This document shows positions 1 to 12,750 of a DNA stretch of 64,000 bases, in pieces. The position numbers and the translations under genes are program-made. The notes beneath the pieces were generated by a model, which searched no databases, was not told the DNA's origin, and was given only the letters and a program-made list of their open reading frames with translations. How positions within the stretch are numbered: the stretch's first letter is position 1; each line of letters begins with the position of its first letter. Source of the DNA: Physcomitrium patens (lineage: Eukaryota > Streptophyta > Bryopsida > Funariales > Funariaceae); NCBI RefSeq assembly GCF_000002425.4, contig NC_037271.1:11416786-11480785 (forward strand), written 5' to 3'.

Positions 1-205
1 ATTCTAAAAATATTTTAAAAATCTTCTTATTGAATGCATATAACATCTATTTATACATTTGACTTGAAAAGATAAGCTAAGTAGAATAAAAAAATATTGA
101 AGCAACTTTTGAAGTATTAAAGACTATTCTATTTTCTATACCAATCTTAAATTATGTTGATTTTTTAAAGATATTTTTTATAGAACAAATACATGGGACT
201 TTGCC

Positions 206-394
206 TTGTGTGTGGTGTTTTTACAAATAGGAGCATGGGACAAATTTCACCTAATAGCTTTTCATTCAAACTATTTTTTTACATTTGAAATGAACTATAA
301 GATCTACATCAACGAACTTCTTACAATTGTATATAGACTTCAAGAATGGTACCATTATTTAGAAAGCACTTTTATTCTAATAAAAATTTCTTAA
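206..394 (+). pseudogene. RNase H fragment of a gypsy pol
   Basis: The short open frame retains the RNase H pattern seen in the other copies: an AFHS motif, then MNYKIYINELL and a QEWYHYLE block. In the better copies the same region reads AFHSRK, INYEIHNKELL and QEWHHYLE. The catalytic aspartate that should lie just upstream falls in a stretch broken by stops. It is a fossil of relic A0 and not a host gene. Confidence 0.75.
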
Positions 395-1412
395 TTATAC
401 ATTATTTGGGATATAAAAAGACGTTGGAAATAATATTAAGAGTTTTTTTTGTGGCTTCAAATGTAAAAGGCAGTTAAGAACTTTGAATAATCATATGATG
501 TTTTTTTAAGATCAAAAACTCCTTATCATTAGCCTTATAGACTTTTTCAACCACTATCTATATCAAAACAACTATGGTCTTATATTTCTATGAATTTTAT
601 CACAAATCTTTTAATTTAAAATTCTTATGATTTTATGATTATGATATTAGATTATTTCAATAAAATAGTATATTTTATACTATATAAATAAAAATTATCA
701 CAAGTAAATAAACAAATAAATTTTTCTTAGATAATATTTATCACTTTCATGGATTGTTAAGAGATATTATTTTGGATTCAATTTGTATCTAAGTTTAGGA
801 ATTTTTTTTAAGATATTAAAAATAGACATAAAAAAATCTTTATTTTTTTATCTTTAAATTAATGAAAAAAAAAAATGAATGAATTAAGTTTTCAATAGTA
901 TTTGAAATGTTTCATCAATTGCCATCAAAATGATTAGAAAACTCTTTTGCCATTAATAAATTTTTTTGTATTAATATAATAAATTCTTTAATTTAAAAAA
1001 TATATTTTTATGCTAATTATAATTATTACCCATAAATCAATACTTTTCAATTTTTAAAAGTTAATAATCCATTGGAAGAAGATTTTGTAATTTTTTTTAT
1101 CAAAGCTGTATATAATATAAAGGGCACAATCAAAAGAAGCTCAACAATAATATAAAATCAATGTAAATATATGTTATGAGAAATAACCTCAATTCACCAT
1201 TTGCAAGAAGATATGGTGATTTTATCAAAATATCAAATCTATTTGTCGTTTTCATAATTTGAATTATTATAAATTAAAATTATTTCAAATTTGTAAATAA
1301 ATCAATAATGTTGCTTATTGATTAGACCTATTAGAATCTATAAAGATTTATTTCATATTTTAAATGTCTTTTTTTGACCTATAAAAGATAAAAGATGTAC
1401 TAGAAAGAAGAC

Positions 1413-1413
<1 letters not shown>

Positions 1414-1441
<28 letters not shown>
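1414..1441. repeat. (AT)n microsatellite
   Basis: About 13 AT units lie inside relic A0. Similar AT runs occur at 6035-6060, 6611-6641 and 49088-49120. Confidence 0.9.
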
Positions 1442-1447
<6 letters not shown>

Positions 1448-2470
1448 GAAATAAATAATAATTAAGAATATAAGGTCAAAGAAGTTTTAGTCTAAAGGTG
1501 GTAAAAAAATATGTTTGAATATCTTGTATATTGACGTAGATATGATATTTGTGAATGCACATGAGAGTTGTAAATGAATCTTGCATATGCAACAAAAAAA
1601 GTTGATACTTTTTATTTACAATATTTTTCAAAAATTAATATGAAGAATTGAGTAATTTTTTGTCATAAAGTAAATTAGGTTCAATAAAGATTGCATGCTA
1701 TTACTTATCATTGTTTATAGTTTTTATATATTTATGGCATAAAAGAGATAGAGAATCAATAATCAATAGATTTTATTCAAGAATTATCATTTGTTTACTT
1801 ATTAGATAAGGGATTGAGATTGTTACAACCTTCAAGACAATGTAATAGAAATAAAGAACCTCAAAAATTGGATGTTCTTTTTAAATAGATGGTGAGATAA
1901 AACATGTGTAAAAACATGATTTTGGAAGAAACTTTCAAACTTTGGTGAGATTATTGGAGGTAAAAACCACCTTTGATGGTGTTTCAAATAATTTATTTTT
2001 AAAAAGTTAAGAAGGGCTTAATAATGATCAAATAAAATTGTGGTCTTCATGCATTAATATAAGACACTATCAATGGCTCAAAAGACTTATGAACTATCTT
2101 AAAAAAAACAAAGATTAAAGTATGTAGAAAATATAATTTATTGCATCTTTGACTTCTTCAACATGTGGTTATTGATCCTCATAGAACTTGCCCCTAAAAA
2201 AGAGAGCAATAACTTGAATATACATACTTATCTAGAGTTATAAGAATTGGGTAGAAATATGTAAAAATAGATTAATTTGATAATATCTTGTAGAGAAGCT
2301 TTTTTGAAGGTTAATAGATGGAGATTTGATTTTATACATGTCTGTAAGTGATTGATAGGTTGAAAACTTGGCTAATAAATTGTCTACTTGTGATAGAAGT
2401 TTGCTATGTGGTATACATATAAAACTTGTCTTACAAGTTAGACATAAGAATTATTTTAAAACAATTTATT

Positions 2471-4541
2471 ATATAAACTAAAAAAAACTTAGATAAGTTG
2501 TAATTAGTTGTGGTAAGGTTAAATTTTTAATCCAAAAACATAAACTGTATGTTTTTAATGCTGAAACATGTTAAATTATCACATTGCAAAACATTAGCAT
2601 TGGTAACATGTAGTATGTAAACTAGTTTTTATGCTGCAGAATTTCACACAAAAATCCAACTTTTAACATATAAATAAATAAAGATTAGCTGGGATTTCCA
2701 AGAACACGCTGGGCAAGTGTCACCTGCATGTGCCCAGTCACGATCAAGTGGCAGCCACGTGGCCATATTTGGGCACCAAGCAATGGAGCAACGGTGCAAC
2801 AGTGAGTCAATCCGGGTGGAAGCCACGCGCAGATTCAGTCTCAAGCTTCGATACGCATCGGTCTTAATGCGCTTCAGTTGTTGCCCTCTTCGATACGCGA
2901 CTAACGAGCCATCAGAACAGCAGCGCTGCGCAGAATTCCTGCCACTCGCCTGGAATGGTGGGCGAAATCGATGAGGGAGAAGGTCGCGTCCTGGTGGTTG
3001 CTGGTTGCGGGCCATGATCATGTGGCATGTGTGACACTAGCAGTGAGCGTGGAAGTCAAGTGGAGGGTGCGGGATTTCACTCTAGAGTAGAAACTGAAGC
3101 GGCAGGTTGTAGTCTCGATGCGCATCGAACCTCGCGCATGGTGCACGTGGAGATCGGAGCCGCGCCGGAGCAGATCGGCAGTGGATGCTGTCTTTGTTCG
3201 ACGTTCTGGGATGGAGGATCGTGGAGGACGGGGTTGTTTGTCTCCTCAGCTCTGTGAAAGGGGAGCTGGAACTACATTGAACTGCAGAAGTTGAGTTGAC
3301 GGCTCGAGAAGGCGTGTGTATAAGTCCACTAATTTTTTTTTCTGACCACCGGGTGGAATTTGCTATTTACAGCTTTTACGTAGATGAACTGATGCTGAGT
3401 TCATCAGAACTTACATCTGGTTTTCTTCGAATTTTTATCGAAACAGTTCTTCGTTTTTCTTCTGATCCAGGATCATGATCACTAGGAGGATGATTGCAAA
3501 GTGTATTGAACACCTATAGTAACTTAAATCCTTCAAAGACAACTAAATTGTCGCCAGGAGTAAATTACAAATGCTGCATTCTCAGCATCCTGGCAGAGCT
3601 GATGCTGGCTAGATCATACCCCTAGCGGTTACAATGCTGCAAAACGAAGTCTCTAAAATGTGCATTGGATTCTCGCTGTAAGATAACTGCACGCAGCGAC
3701 ATATGTGCGATAGATCTCCGAGTAGAAATTTGTAAGGGACAGGACAAATATCTCACAACTGGTCTCTACCAGCAGCGAATCTGCACATTCTTGTGTTTCG
3801 GTGTCTTGTTTAGGGCCAATTGTGACACGAGCCGGAAGATCAACAATTCCAACAGGTTGATCTACATCATGAGCTTTCGCAGGCGTTTTAACGATGCGGC
3901 TACTCATCTCCTGGATTCAAACATGAGTTTAACGAACAAGAATAGTGTACGATGGAGTTTGAGCAACAAGTTGGCGATCAAGGTTTTGTACTGTTCCGGT
4001 TACGGTGATACCATGGATCGAGTATTGGAGAGGTAATGGACATTGCACCTCTGCTTGCACAAAGATTCCAGAAAGTTTCGAAATATGCACTCCAGATGGG
4101 TATTTGGTGGGGTTGCAGAGAAGGAGGAAAATCAATTCAGGAACCACTTCAGAAAAATGAATAAATAAAAGTGACGAAGTTAATCAGGGTGTAAGTTTAG
4201 AACGCCGCACTTTGCATTAATGCGAAAGCCGCACAAGTAATACGTATCCAAATCCACAAAGCTCCACTTGTCGGCAATGTTGTGACCCCAGGATGCCGCC
4301 ACATGCTCGTCTATGGATTCGTGTTTCACTCCCCTCTGCGCCACATGGCAACTCAACGTGTCGAACCCCTACATCTCCAGAATTTCCTATAAGAAGATGC
4401 TTGGTCATTGAAATGCGTAACTTTCAGTTGCAGCATTTCATATTACCCACTAATTGCGCATCGATTAAGCAATTGTATTAGATTCACGATTTCTCGTTAT
4501 CATCTTCATCGTAACCGCGCTTTCGCATCGTCTCTGTAACC
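2471..4541. other. GC-richer island upstream of the Em-type LEA gene, no recognised gene
   Basis: Base composition changes sharply from the flanking AT-rich retrotransposon DNA at about 2690. Open frames of 60-125 codons exist on both strands (for example 2644-3021 on minus), but none shows a domain or composition I recognise. The interval carries ACGT-core boxes: a perfect CCACGTGG at 2755-2762 and GCACGTGG near 3143. I read it as upstream sequence of the LEA gene, perhaps with decayed gene remnants. The stretch 4100-4541 is a plausible promoter and 5' UTR. Confidence 0.5.
4356..4362 (+). promoter_or_regulatory. ABRE-like element upstream of the LEA gene
   Basis: ACGTGTC matches the abscisic acid response element core ACGTGKC. 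It lies about 180 bp before the Em-type ATG at 4542. Em genes are classically ABA- and desiccation-induced through such elements, so position and gene family agree. Function is inferred from the motif only. Confidence 0.45.
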
Positions 4542-4927
4542 ATGTCGAGCAAGCAGGAGCTGGACAGCCGCGCCGCCGCTGGTGAGACTGTGGTGCCAGG
4601 AGAACTAGTGGCAAGAGCTTGGAGGCACAGCAGAATCTCGCTGAGGGTAAGTTGTCTTCAGGAAACAAAGCAGTAGGTCCAGAGTATTAGCATCGCTTCG
4701 ACACCTAGCCTTGGACCTCATTGACAACCAGTTGCCTAATGACATGGGTGGTCGCGACAATGTGCAGGGCGGAGCAAGGGAGGCCAGACTCGCGCCGAGC
4801 AGCTGGGTCACGACGGCTACGTCGAGATGGGCAAGAAGGGCGGGTCTGCCACGAATGAAATGTCCGGCGGCGAAGCCGCGGAGGCTGCCGGTGCGAGATC
4901 GACGAGACCAAGTTTACAAATCAGTAG
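4542..4927 (+). pseudogene. Em-like group 1 LEA protein gene, two exons, two frameshifts
   Basis: Group 1 LEA (Em) proteins are small, very hydrophilic, disordered proteins that protect cells during drying; they act in the cytosol and nucleus and are usually ABA-regulated. The start MSSKQELDSRAAAGETVVP is visible from the ATG at 4542. After a one-base deficit near 4600 the family's GGTSGKSLEAQQNLAEG segment follows in a shifted frame. A GT-AG intron (4647-4767) splits the Gly codon before [17 protein letters not shown], the hallmark Em repeat, which occurs once. Exon 2 continues [21 protein letters not shown] second one-base deficit at 4893-4894 precedes [10 protein letters not shown] and the stop TAG at 4925-4927. 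Apart from these two missing bases the gene is complete and strongly conserved, about 88 codons. It is either a very young pseudogene or a gene with two sequence errors. Confidence 0.85.
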
Positions 4928-6607
4928 TCACTTTTTAGTGCCACGCGCATGTGCGCACTATCATTCATGAAGCAAGGTAGACAATGCGACACGTCGTAAA
5001 AACGCACTCTGTACATGGTGTTTGTGATGTAAATAAACATACGGGGCGCAGTATTGCTTCATGCATTTCGTTTCAGATTCCACTTCTGCCTACATCATGC
5101 ATTCTCTCCCATTTCGTTCCATTGCTAATAACCCTCTCCTGATCTCATTAATGCCTCTGGTTTGGCTCCATCGTCTCCTTCCAATTCGCAGCACAGTCGT
5201 AGTGTCGGTGGACGATCGATTGCCGTTATACAGTTAGCGATATGACTGAACTGTATGAACTGTCGGTGCTACAATGTTTCTGGATTTTTGGTATGGAAAA
5301 CTGGGAGGAAACTTGTGTGCATGTTAACCTTCGTTTTTTTCTTTTTGCTGAACAATGTACGTGGCAAATTTGAGTACAGATGAGCTGATCTCAAATCAGT
5401 TTTAAAATGAATATTGAAGTGTCACATTGATATGTTATGGATGAAGAAATGATATCTTCCCCTGTAAGCTACAGAAATATTTGTAGATTATATATAATGC
5501 ATTAAAACGCCTTCAAATTAGTTTTGTGTTTGACTTTTATAACTATAATTTGAAAATCGTGCGGCATGGTGTTGATACCTTCAAATATGTTTCCCGATAC
5601 TTGTCAAATAGTATTATATTAAGTAATGTTTATACAATACTCAGTGTTGTCTGTCACTTCACACAAGCCAAAGTACTCATCAGAACAGATATGTGTAATT
5701 TTACATATATGTGAATGCTTTTTAGACAGATTTCACTGTGCTACGACCATGGAATCTCCTTAAAAATGAAATATTAAATGAAATAATTAAATGAGTATTA
5801 GATGTATGATAGAAATATTAGAAATTGTGTTGGATAATAATTTTTACAATTTTAATGAATTTCTTTTGTTTCTTTTTTTGAAATTTTAAAGTCACATTAA
5901 ATATAAAAAACTTAAATGTAATTTCAAAGAAATAATTTAGAAATAATAAGTTTTCTAATTTTACAGCTGATACACTAGTTTTATTTATCCAATATACATA
6001 ATTTTTGTAAAAAATAAAATGTAGATAAATCAAGATATATATATATATATATATATATATTATTTTATAATTTTTTTATTTAAGTATTAAGAAACGATTT
6101 AATATTTGAAGAATTAGTATTTTAGTAATACATTGATTGTTTAATATACTCTTGACTAATAATTTCTATCTATTCATACTTGTATATCATTTACAATTTG
6201 TATTTCGTCTTGTTTATCATTAAATATGGTTTATAGTAGCTATTAGCATTCTTGTAGTAATTATTTTGTATTTTTTTTCTTAAGAAGATTTCTACCTTTA
6301 TAAAATATATTTATAGATTAGATTGTGGATTTTTGTTTTGTATCTATAAAATTCATAGAATGGCAAGAACTTTATATTTAATATAAATAAATATTTTGGA
6401 TTTGTGATTAATAAATGACTAATTTGACTTTTTTTCCTTCCAACATTATTTTTTCTTGAGTTGTGATAGTTAAAAATATATCTTTGTATAATTGAACAAT
6501 TGCAATGATTCATTATTGTATCCATGAAATTATATACTGTCTTTGAACCAATGCATTATATATTTACAATAATGCAATAGTACTAATATTATACCAATTT
6601 CCAAATA

Positions 6608-6644
<37 letters not shown>

Positions 6645-6922
6645 TAAGCAAAATAATTTATATTTCTACATATATTGAATGCTTGCAAGACTTAACACAA
6701 TCAATAGTGCATTAAGTACTACAATACAATTTATCACATATCTAAACTCTAAAAAAAAAAAAAATTTAAAAAAACCTTGAAGTTTCTTTGTTGGTGTTTT
6801 TAAAGTCTAAAACTTTCCTATGGAACATATTCTATCCTATTTTTGCTATAATGCTACTACTAATTACTAAAATAATTTTTACTAATATGATTTTGTCAAA
6901 TCTATTTATTATATTCTCTTGT
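4928..6922. other. 3' flank of the LEA gene, then AT-rich sequence without genes
   Basis: From 4928 to about 5300 the composition is still gene-like and probably includes the LEA 3' UTR. From about 5300 the DNA is AT-rich with two (AT)n runs (6035-6060 and 6611-6641). Small open frames on both strands are low-complexity and carry nothing recognisable. I see no gene here. Confidence 0.6.
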
Positions 6923-7462
6923 TGTTATAGATATATACCTACTATAATCATTATTTAAGTAGATAGAATTAGATAAAAATAGATTAATTTCATATTATCT
7001 TCTAAAAAAGCTTTTTAGAAGTTTCATAGATATTGTTTTGACTTTACATATGTTTGTAGTTGATTGGTAGGTTAGAAACTTGATCAACAAGCTATCCATG
7101 TGCTACATGTGTTGGTAGCTTGTGGAACAAGCTAACTATGTGGTAGCCATATAAAAAACTTACCTTGTAAATCAAGATATATGTCATGCATAGTCAATAC
7201 ATTTTTCGAAGTCCTATAGAATATTGCCACATAAATCTTAGATAGATAGTATATATAGAAGCAAGAGTGAAGCCTTCTTTATTCTTGTCAATCACTTTCT
7301 TGTTTCTAGTCTAGATTCAAGAGTCTCTAGTTTTCTTGTCTTTTGGCAATAACCATTCAATTTTTTTTTAATATACATACTACTTTATTTTTATTTTGTT
7401 ACTTTTTTTTTGACACCGATTTCTCAGGTTTATGCAACTTCTTCCAATTCATGTCCTTGATA
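6923..7462 (+). repeat. 5' LTR of relic A1
   Basis: About 540 bp, starting TGTTATAG and ending CCTTGATA. It aligns along its length with the A1 3' LTR at 28339-28876 and, more distantly, with the 561-bp LTRs of A4. Confidence 0.75.
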
Positions 7463-7559
7463 GACTAACAAGAGTACATTTATAATACTAGAGCTTTGAT
7501 CCATTATAGAGATTATCATGCAATTTGTGTTGCAAGTAATAAAATTCATATCTTGTAAT

Positions 7560-10500
7560 AAGACAATCGATCAATGACATCATATGCTTCAAAATTTTGA
7601 CAACTAATGACTAATGTCAAGTAAGATGATGCTTTCCTTATCAGCCAATTTTTCTATGAATTACAATATGAGATAAACAAATTGATGCTCAACTTACTTG
7701 ATCCTCAGACATTAAGTCAAGCAATTGATTTTACTATGAAGTATGACAATTGGATTTTTTGAGTTTCAATCTTAAAATTACGCAAGAGAACTTTCATGCT
7801 ATTACAATTCAATGACAACAGTGATGACCTCTCAATCTAAACATCTGGAAGTAAATACATGCAAATTGATGGGATACATTTTAAATCTCTTACTGAACAA
7901 GAAAATACTCTTTGTTGTTAAGAAGGACTATGTTTATATTATAGGAAAGCTAAGCACACTACTTAACATTGTCCAAAGAAATGACGCCATTACAAAATGA
8001 GGAATACGGCTATCAAAGATGAAAAAATGTCAGAAAATAAATTTATCCAATTACAATATGGACTGTGTGGCTAGAATCTTGTACAAATGAAGATCCTATC
8101 CTCTCCTCAAAATCCTCCCTTTTTTTTTATAATAGATGTGTATTTAGTATCTCATAATCACAAAGCCTTTGCTTTAATAAATTCAAGAGCCTGAGCTTGT
8201 TTCTTAGATGAAGAGTTTATTAAAAGCCATAGAATATGGTTAGTATAAAAAACTAAATCCGTATATGTAGAAGTTATAGATAGAAATCTATTATCTTTTA
8301 GAGCTATTATTCATAAAATACTTCTTATAGATGTAACAATAAATAGTCATAATATTTGCGTAATTTTTAATATAATTAGGTCTCTTTTTAATTTGATCAT
8401 TTTAGGTTTATCGTGGTTAGAAAAGTATAATCCTATGATAGATTGGAATTGTCGTAAACTTGACTTTCCTCAGAGCATTATTAGAAGTTTTGTAAAAATT
8501 CATGAGTCTAGTATAGCCAAATCCATATTTGCAGGTACAAAAGCTTTCTTGTATGGTGCAAAAGAAAGATTATCCTTTGTTATTTATGCCACACCCATTT
8601 TTAATGATGAAAAGACTTTAAGTGATATTCCAAGTCAATAGCAAGATTTTAAAGATATTTTTGATAAGAAAATGTAAATATTCTGTTTGAGCATCATCCA
8701 TATGATTGCTCAATCAACCTTTTAGAAAGAAGTCAGCCATCATTTGGTCCAATTTACAATTTATCACAAAATGAATTGATTGAACTCAAGAAATATATTA
8801 ACAAGAACTTGGCTAAAATTTTTATATGTCATTCAAAATGTACTCCTGGAGCACCTATCTTATTTATAAAGAAAGAAGATGAATCACTATAAATTTGCAT
8901 AGATTATTGAGGACTCAATAAGATTACCATAAAAAATAGGTACCTTTTTTCTTGATATTTGGACTTCTTGATCAACTAAATCAAACTAAGATCTATACAA
9001 AAATAGATTTATAAGGAGTGTATAACTTGGTCTATATTTAAGAAGGAGATAAATAGAAGACTATATTTTGAATAAGGTATGGACACTTTCAATATAATGT
9101 CATGTCTTTTGGACTCATAAATATATGAGCTACTTTTCAACATCTTATGAATGATTTTTTTTGTGAGTTTTATGATGATTTTATTGTTTGTTAGTATAAT
9201 GACATTTTAATCTATTCTAAAGACACAGAAGAGTATGAAATTCATGTTTTTCATGTGTTATAAAAATTTAGAGATGTGGAATTATTTGCCAATTTAAAAA
9301 AGTGTGTATTCCACACTACTCAAGTTGACTTTTTAGGATATGTCATCTCCAACAAAGAACTTATGATGGATCCGAAGAATGTTCAAACTATTATAGATTG
9401 AAAGATTTCAAAAACAGTAAGAGATGTGCAAAACTTTTTGCGCTTTGTTAATTACCATCGAATCTTTAGTAAGAATTTTTCTTAAATTATGGCTTTTTTT
9501 ACAAGTCTTTTATGCAAAGACAAACTTAATTGGAGCAAAGAAGTTGAAGCATTTTTTGAAGCCTTAAAGTTGATATTTATTTTTGTACCAATCTTATATA
9601 GCATTGACTTTTAGAAGGTATTTTTTATAGAAATAAATGTATCAAACTTTGCTATGAGTGTTGTTTTGCAACAAATAGGAGAAGATGATAAGCTCCAGTC
9701 AATAGCTTTCCATTCCAAAAAAATTCTGATAGTTGAGATTAACTATGAGATCCACAATAAAGAACTTTTTGTAATTATGGATTCTTTTCAAGAATGGCAT
9801 CATTATCTAGAAGGCACTTCTAAAGCAATCATTATATATTTGGATTATAAGAACTTCAAGTATTTCATGTCCGCATGTATTTTGATTTATTGCCAAACTC
9901 ATTCGAACATGTCTTTGTCAAGATTTGAGTTTAATATCACTTTATGGCTATAAAAATAATAAGGTTTGTCCGATACTCTTTCTAGACATTCTTATCTTGC
10001 ATCTAAAGAAGGAAATGTAGCTTTTGATCAATAAAAGATAATTTTATTGAAGCCAAAATAATTTCTTTTTTGAGAAGTGAAATCAAAATTGACTATTGAT
10101 TCAATTTTTTTCAAACAAATTCAATCAAGTATGTCCTCTGATCTTGTTATTCATTATATCAAGAATACTTCTTCTAAGCCTAGTGATATTTTTTAGTTCG
10201 AGTTCAAGAACAACCTACTTTATTTCAAAAGATACATATATATTCCAGAAGAAGAAGCACATATATGTGTTCTTCAAGCATGCCATGACTTTCTAGTCGT
10301 AGGATATTTTGGATACAACAAGACTTTGGAACAAATATCTAAAGATTTTTGGTAACTGCAAATGTAGAAGGCTGTAAAAGGCTTTGTTCAATCATATGAC
10401 ATTTGTTCAAGGTTTAAAATCTTTTATCATTAACCTTGTGGAATTCTTAAATCATTATCTATTTCAAAAAAATCATGGTCTTTTATTTCTATGGATTTTT

Positions 10501-11290
10501 TTACAAATCTTCCACTCTCAAGTTCATGTGATTCTATATTTGTGATAGTAGGTCGTTTTACCAAAATGGCATATTTTCTACCATACACAAAATCTATCAT
10601 ATATGAAGAAATTGCCAATCTTTTCTTTGACAATATCTATTGGTATCATGGATTGCCAAAATATATTATATCAAATAGAAAAACTCAATTTGTATCATGT
10701 TTTTGGAGAATTCATTTTAAGATTTTAAAGGTGGATATAAAGCTTTTTTTGGCCTTTCATCCTCAAATTAATGGATAGAAAAAGCATGTAAATCGAGTTT
10801 TGGAATAATAATTAAAGTATACCATCAATTATCAACAAGACAATTAGAGAATTCTCTTATTATTGGCAGAGTTTGCTTATAATAACACGATACATTTTTC
10901 TACTCAAAAAATATCTTTCTTTGCCAATTATCGTTACCATCTACAATTTGATAATTTTGACTTTTCAAAAGCTGATAATCTTATGGCGGAAGATTTAGTA
11001 AATCATTTATCTGAGCTACATGTAACAATAAAGGTGCAATTAAAGGAAGCTCAAGAATAACAAAAAATCAATGTGGATGTTTATCAAAAGGAATAGCGAT
11101 AATTTAATGTAGGTGACAAGGTATAGTTACTTCATTGTAATATCAAGACTACTCGTCCTTATGATAAGTTAGACTACCACAAGCTTGAATCTAATTCTAT
11201 TTGTGGATAAATCAATCTAGTTGCTAATTGATTACATCTATTGGAATCAATAAAGATCCATCATGTCTTCTATGTATCTCTTATTAAACT
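7560..11290 (+). pseudogene. Decayed gag-pol of relic A1
   Basis: Homology to the better copies runs in order: gag with a damaged zinc knuckle (about 7560-8060); protease to pre-RT region (about 8100-8690, including the GLSWLEKYNP block at 8393 onward); reverse transcriptase (about 8700-9400, with the active-site region near 9190 broken by a stop); RNase H (9540-9955, AFHSKK and QEWHHYLEGT); integrase zinc-binding region (about 10240-10440); integrase core (about 10480-10790); and integrase C-terminus (10863-11290). Dozens of stops and indels leave no working protein. The protease Asp of the DSG motif is also lost. Its product would have been a polyprotein for retrotransposition. Confidence 0.85.
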
Positions 11291-11841
11291 TGTGAAGCAC
11301 AAGAACTCGATTAAAAAGTAATTTACACAAGTGGGCCTTCACTCAAAGAAAGGTAACAAAATATAAATAAATAAGTATATATATTGAAAGAGAAACTGGA
11401 ATGGCTATTGCCAAAAGACAAAGAAACTAGAGATCCTTGAAACTAGACTGGAAGCAAGAAAAGAGTTGACAAGAATGAAGAAGGCTTCACTCTTGTCTCT
11501 ATATATACTATCTAATTAGGGACTACGTGGCGATGTTCTATAGGACCTCCAATATGTGTTGACTTTGTAGGACACATGCCTTGACTTACAAGGCAAGTTT
11601 TTCTACGTGTGGGCCATATAGTTAGCTTGATCTTCAAGCTAACAACATGTGTGGCACATGGCTAACTTGTTGACCACGTTTCTAATCTAAAAAGTCAATT
11701 AAAGATACCTATGAAGTCAAAGTGGCAACTATTAAGCTTCTATAAAGCTTCGATATCAAATATTATAGAATTAACTTACTTTTACCTATTTTTATTTACT
11801 TCTACCTATTTATATATGTAATTATGAATATGTCCATGACA
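11291..11841 (-). repeat. 3' LTR of element T (minus orientation)
   Basis: 551 bp, beginning TGTGAAGC (derived from TGTCAAGG) and ending CCATGACA on the plus strand. It abuts the AAACT target duplication at 11286-11290. The partner LTR of T, also 551 bp, is at 26968-27518 next to the second AAACT. Confidence 0.85.
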
Positions 11842-12750
11842 TTACCTCCCCTTTCTAGGGATGAGTTCCACGAGGAGCGGTCATCATATGTTGAGGAAAT
11901 CTATGATGCGACAAATTGTATTCGCTACATACTTTGATCTTTGTTCTCTTCGAAGATGATTGATAGGACCTCTCAACCATCGGTAGTGTCACATATCAGG
12001 GTGAAAAGACCATCTAGTTATTTGATCATTGTTGATGCCTTCATAACTTCCTTCGAATAGAACATTTGGAACACTATCAAGAATTGTTCCTACTTCTAGC
12101 AAAATCACCAAATATCGGAAGTCCCTTCCCAAGTCGTGATATCAAACATGTTATATCTCGCCATCTATTAGAGGAAGAACATGTCGTTCTTGAAGATCTT
12201 CATCTCGATTACGTTGCCTTGAAGGTTGCGACAATCGTAATATCTCATCCGACAGGTCAGCAAATAAAGGCTCTTCAAATGAAATCTGGTGGTTGTTGGT
12301 TCTCCATCTCTTGAGTGTCATAGTTATAAAAAAGCTACAAACAAAGATTGAAAGTAGAATGTTATCTTGCCTAGATGTTGTTTCTTTTATAAAGAAGATT
12401 TTCATCTTGATTTTGATGGATGTCGTCGATGAAAAGCCTCCACCGCCTTTGCTGTATTTGCAAGATTCTTTATTGGCTCCCATGTGCATTCACTAATATC
12501 ATATCCGTGCCAATGAATAAGATATTATAATTAATTTTGGCATCGCCTTGAATCTAAGACTTCTTTTACATCAAACTCTTCATTATTATCCACTTCTATA
12601 GGAGGACGTAGAGCTTGTTGTCTTCTTGATATGTCTACTATCTAGTATAGTTTAAGAAGAGACACGTAGAATACTTGATGGATTTTCATTGACTCCGATA
12701 GAAGTAAACGATATGCAACTGGATTGATTTGTGCAGAAATAGAAAATAGT
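11842..12750 (-). pseudogene. 3' end of element T: chromodomain and ORF-X
   Basis: Read on minus, the segment holds the end of integrase, a chromodomain remnant (about 12600-12400), the pol stop region, ORF-X (12307-11884, 424 nt, one base longer than the 423 nt of other copies, so frameshifted early) and the purine-rich stretch before the LTR. It ends at 12750 with ATAGT directly before a plus-strand LTR. The sequence that should continue it lies at 19313-19339, in inverted orientation. Confidence 0.75.

Larger units (their letters stand above)
1..2470 (+). mobile_element. Relic A0: 3' half of a family-A gypsy element
   Basis: This is decayed Ty3/gypsy sequence, cut off by the left window edge. 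In order it matches intact-style family-A copies elsewhere in the window: RNase H (about 100-410), integrase zinc-binding region and core (about 430-1010), integrase C-terminus and chromodomain remnant (about 1080-1640), ORF-X remnant (about 1748-2168) and the first part of a 3' LTR (about 2210-2470). All frames are broken by stops and indels. It is much more diverged than A4, so it is an old insertion. No 3' LTR end or target duplication is visible. Confidence 0.8.
6923..11290 (+). mobile_element. Relic A1, left part: 5' LTR, gag and pol of an old family-A element
   Basis: This is the 5' portion of a decayed gypsy element in plus orientation. It stops abruptly at 11290 inside the integrase C-terminal region, where element T begins. 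The reading resumes at 27519: the five bases AAACT occur at 11286-11290 and again at 27519-27523, and joining the parts restores the expected order Lys-Leu-Tyr-Lys-Ile-Val. The outer flanks of A1 (CTTGT at 6918-6922, TTTGC at 28877-28881) could be a decayed 5-bp duplication, differing by two C/T changes. A1 is the oldest layer of the nest. Confidence 0.85.

Noticed and set aside
2644-3021. 125-codon open frame on minus in the LEA upstream region
   Set aside because: It has no family resemblance and runs into AT-rich retrotransposon DNA at its end. Treated as chance.
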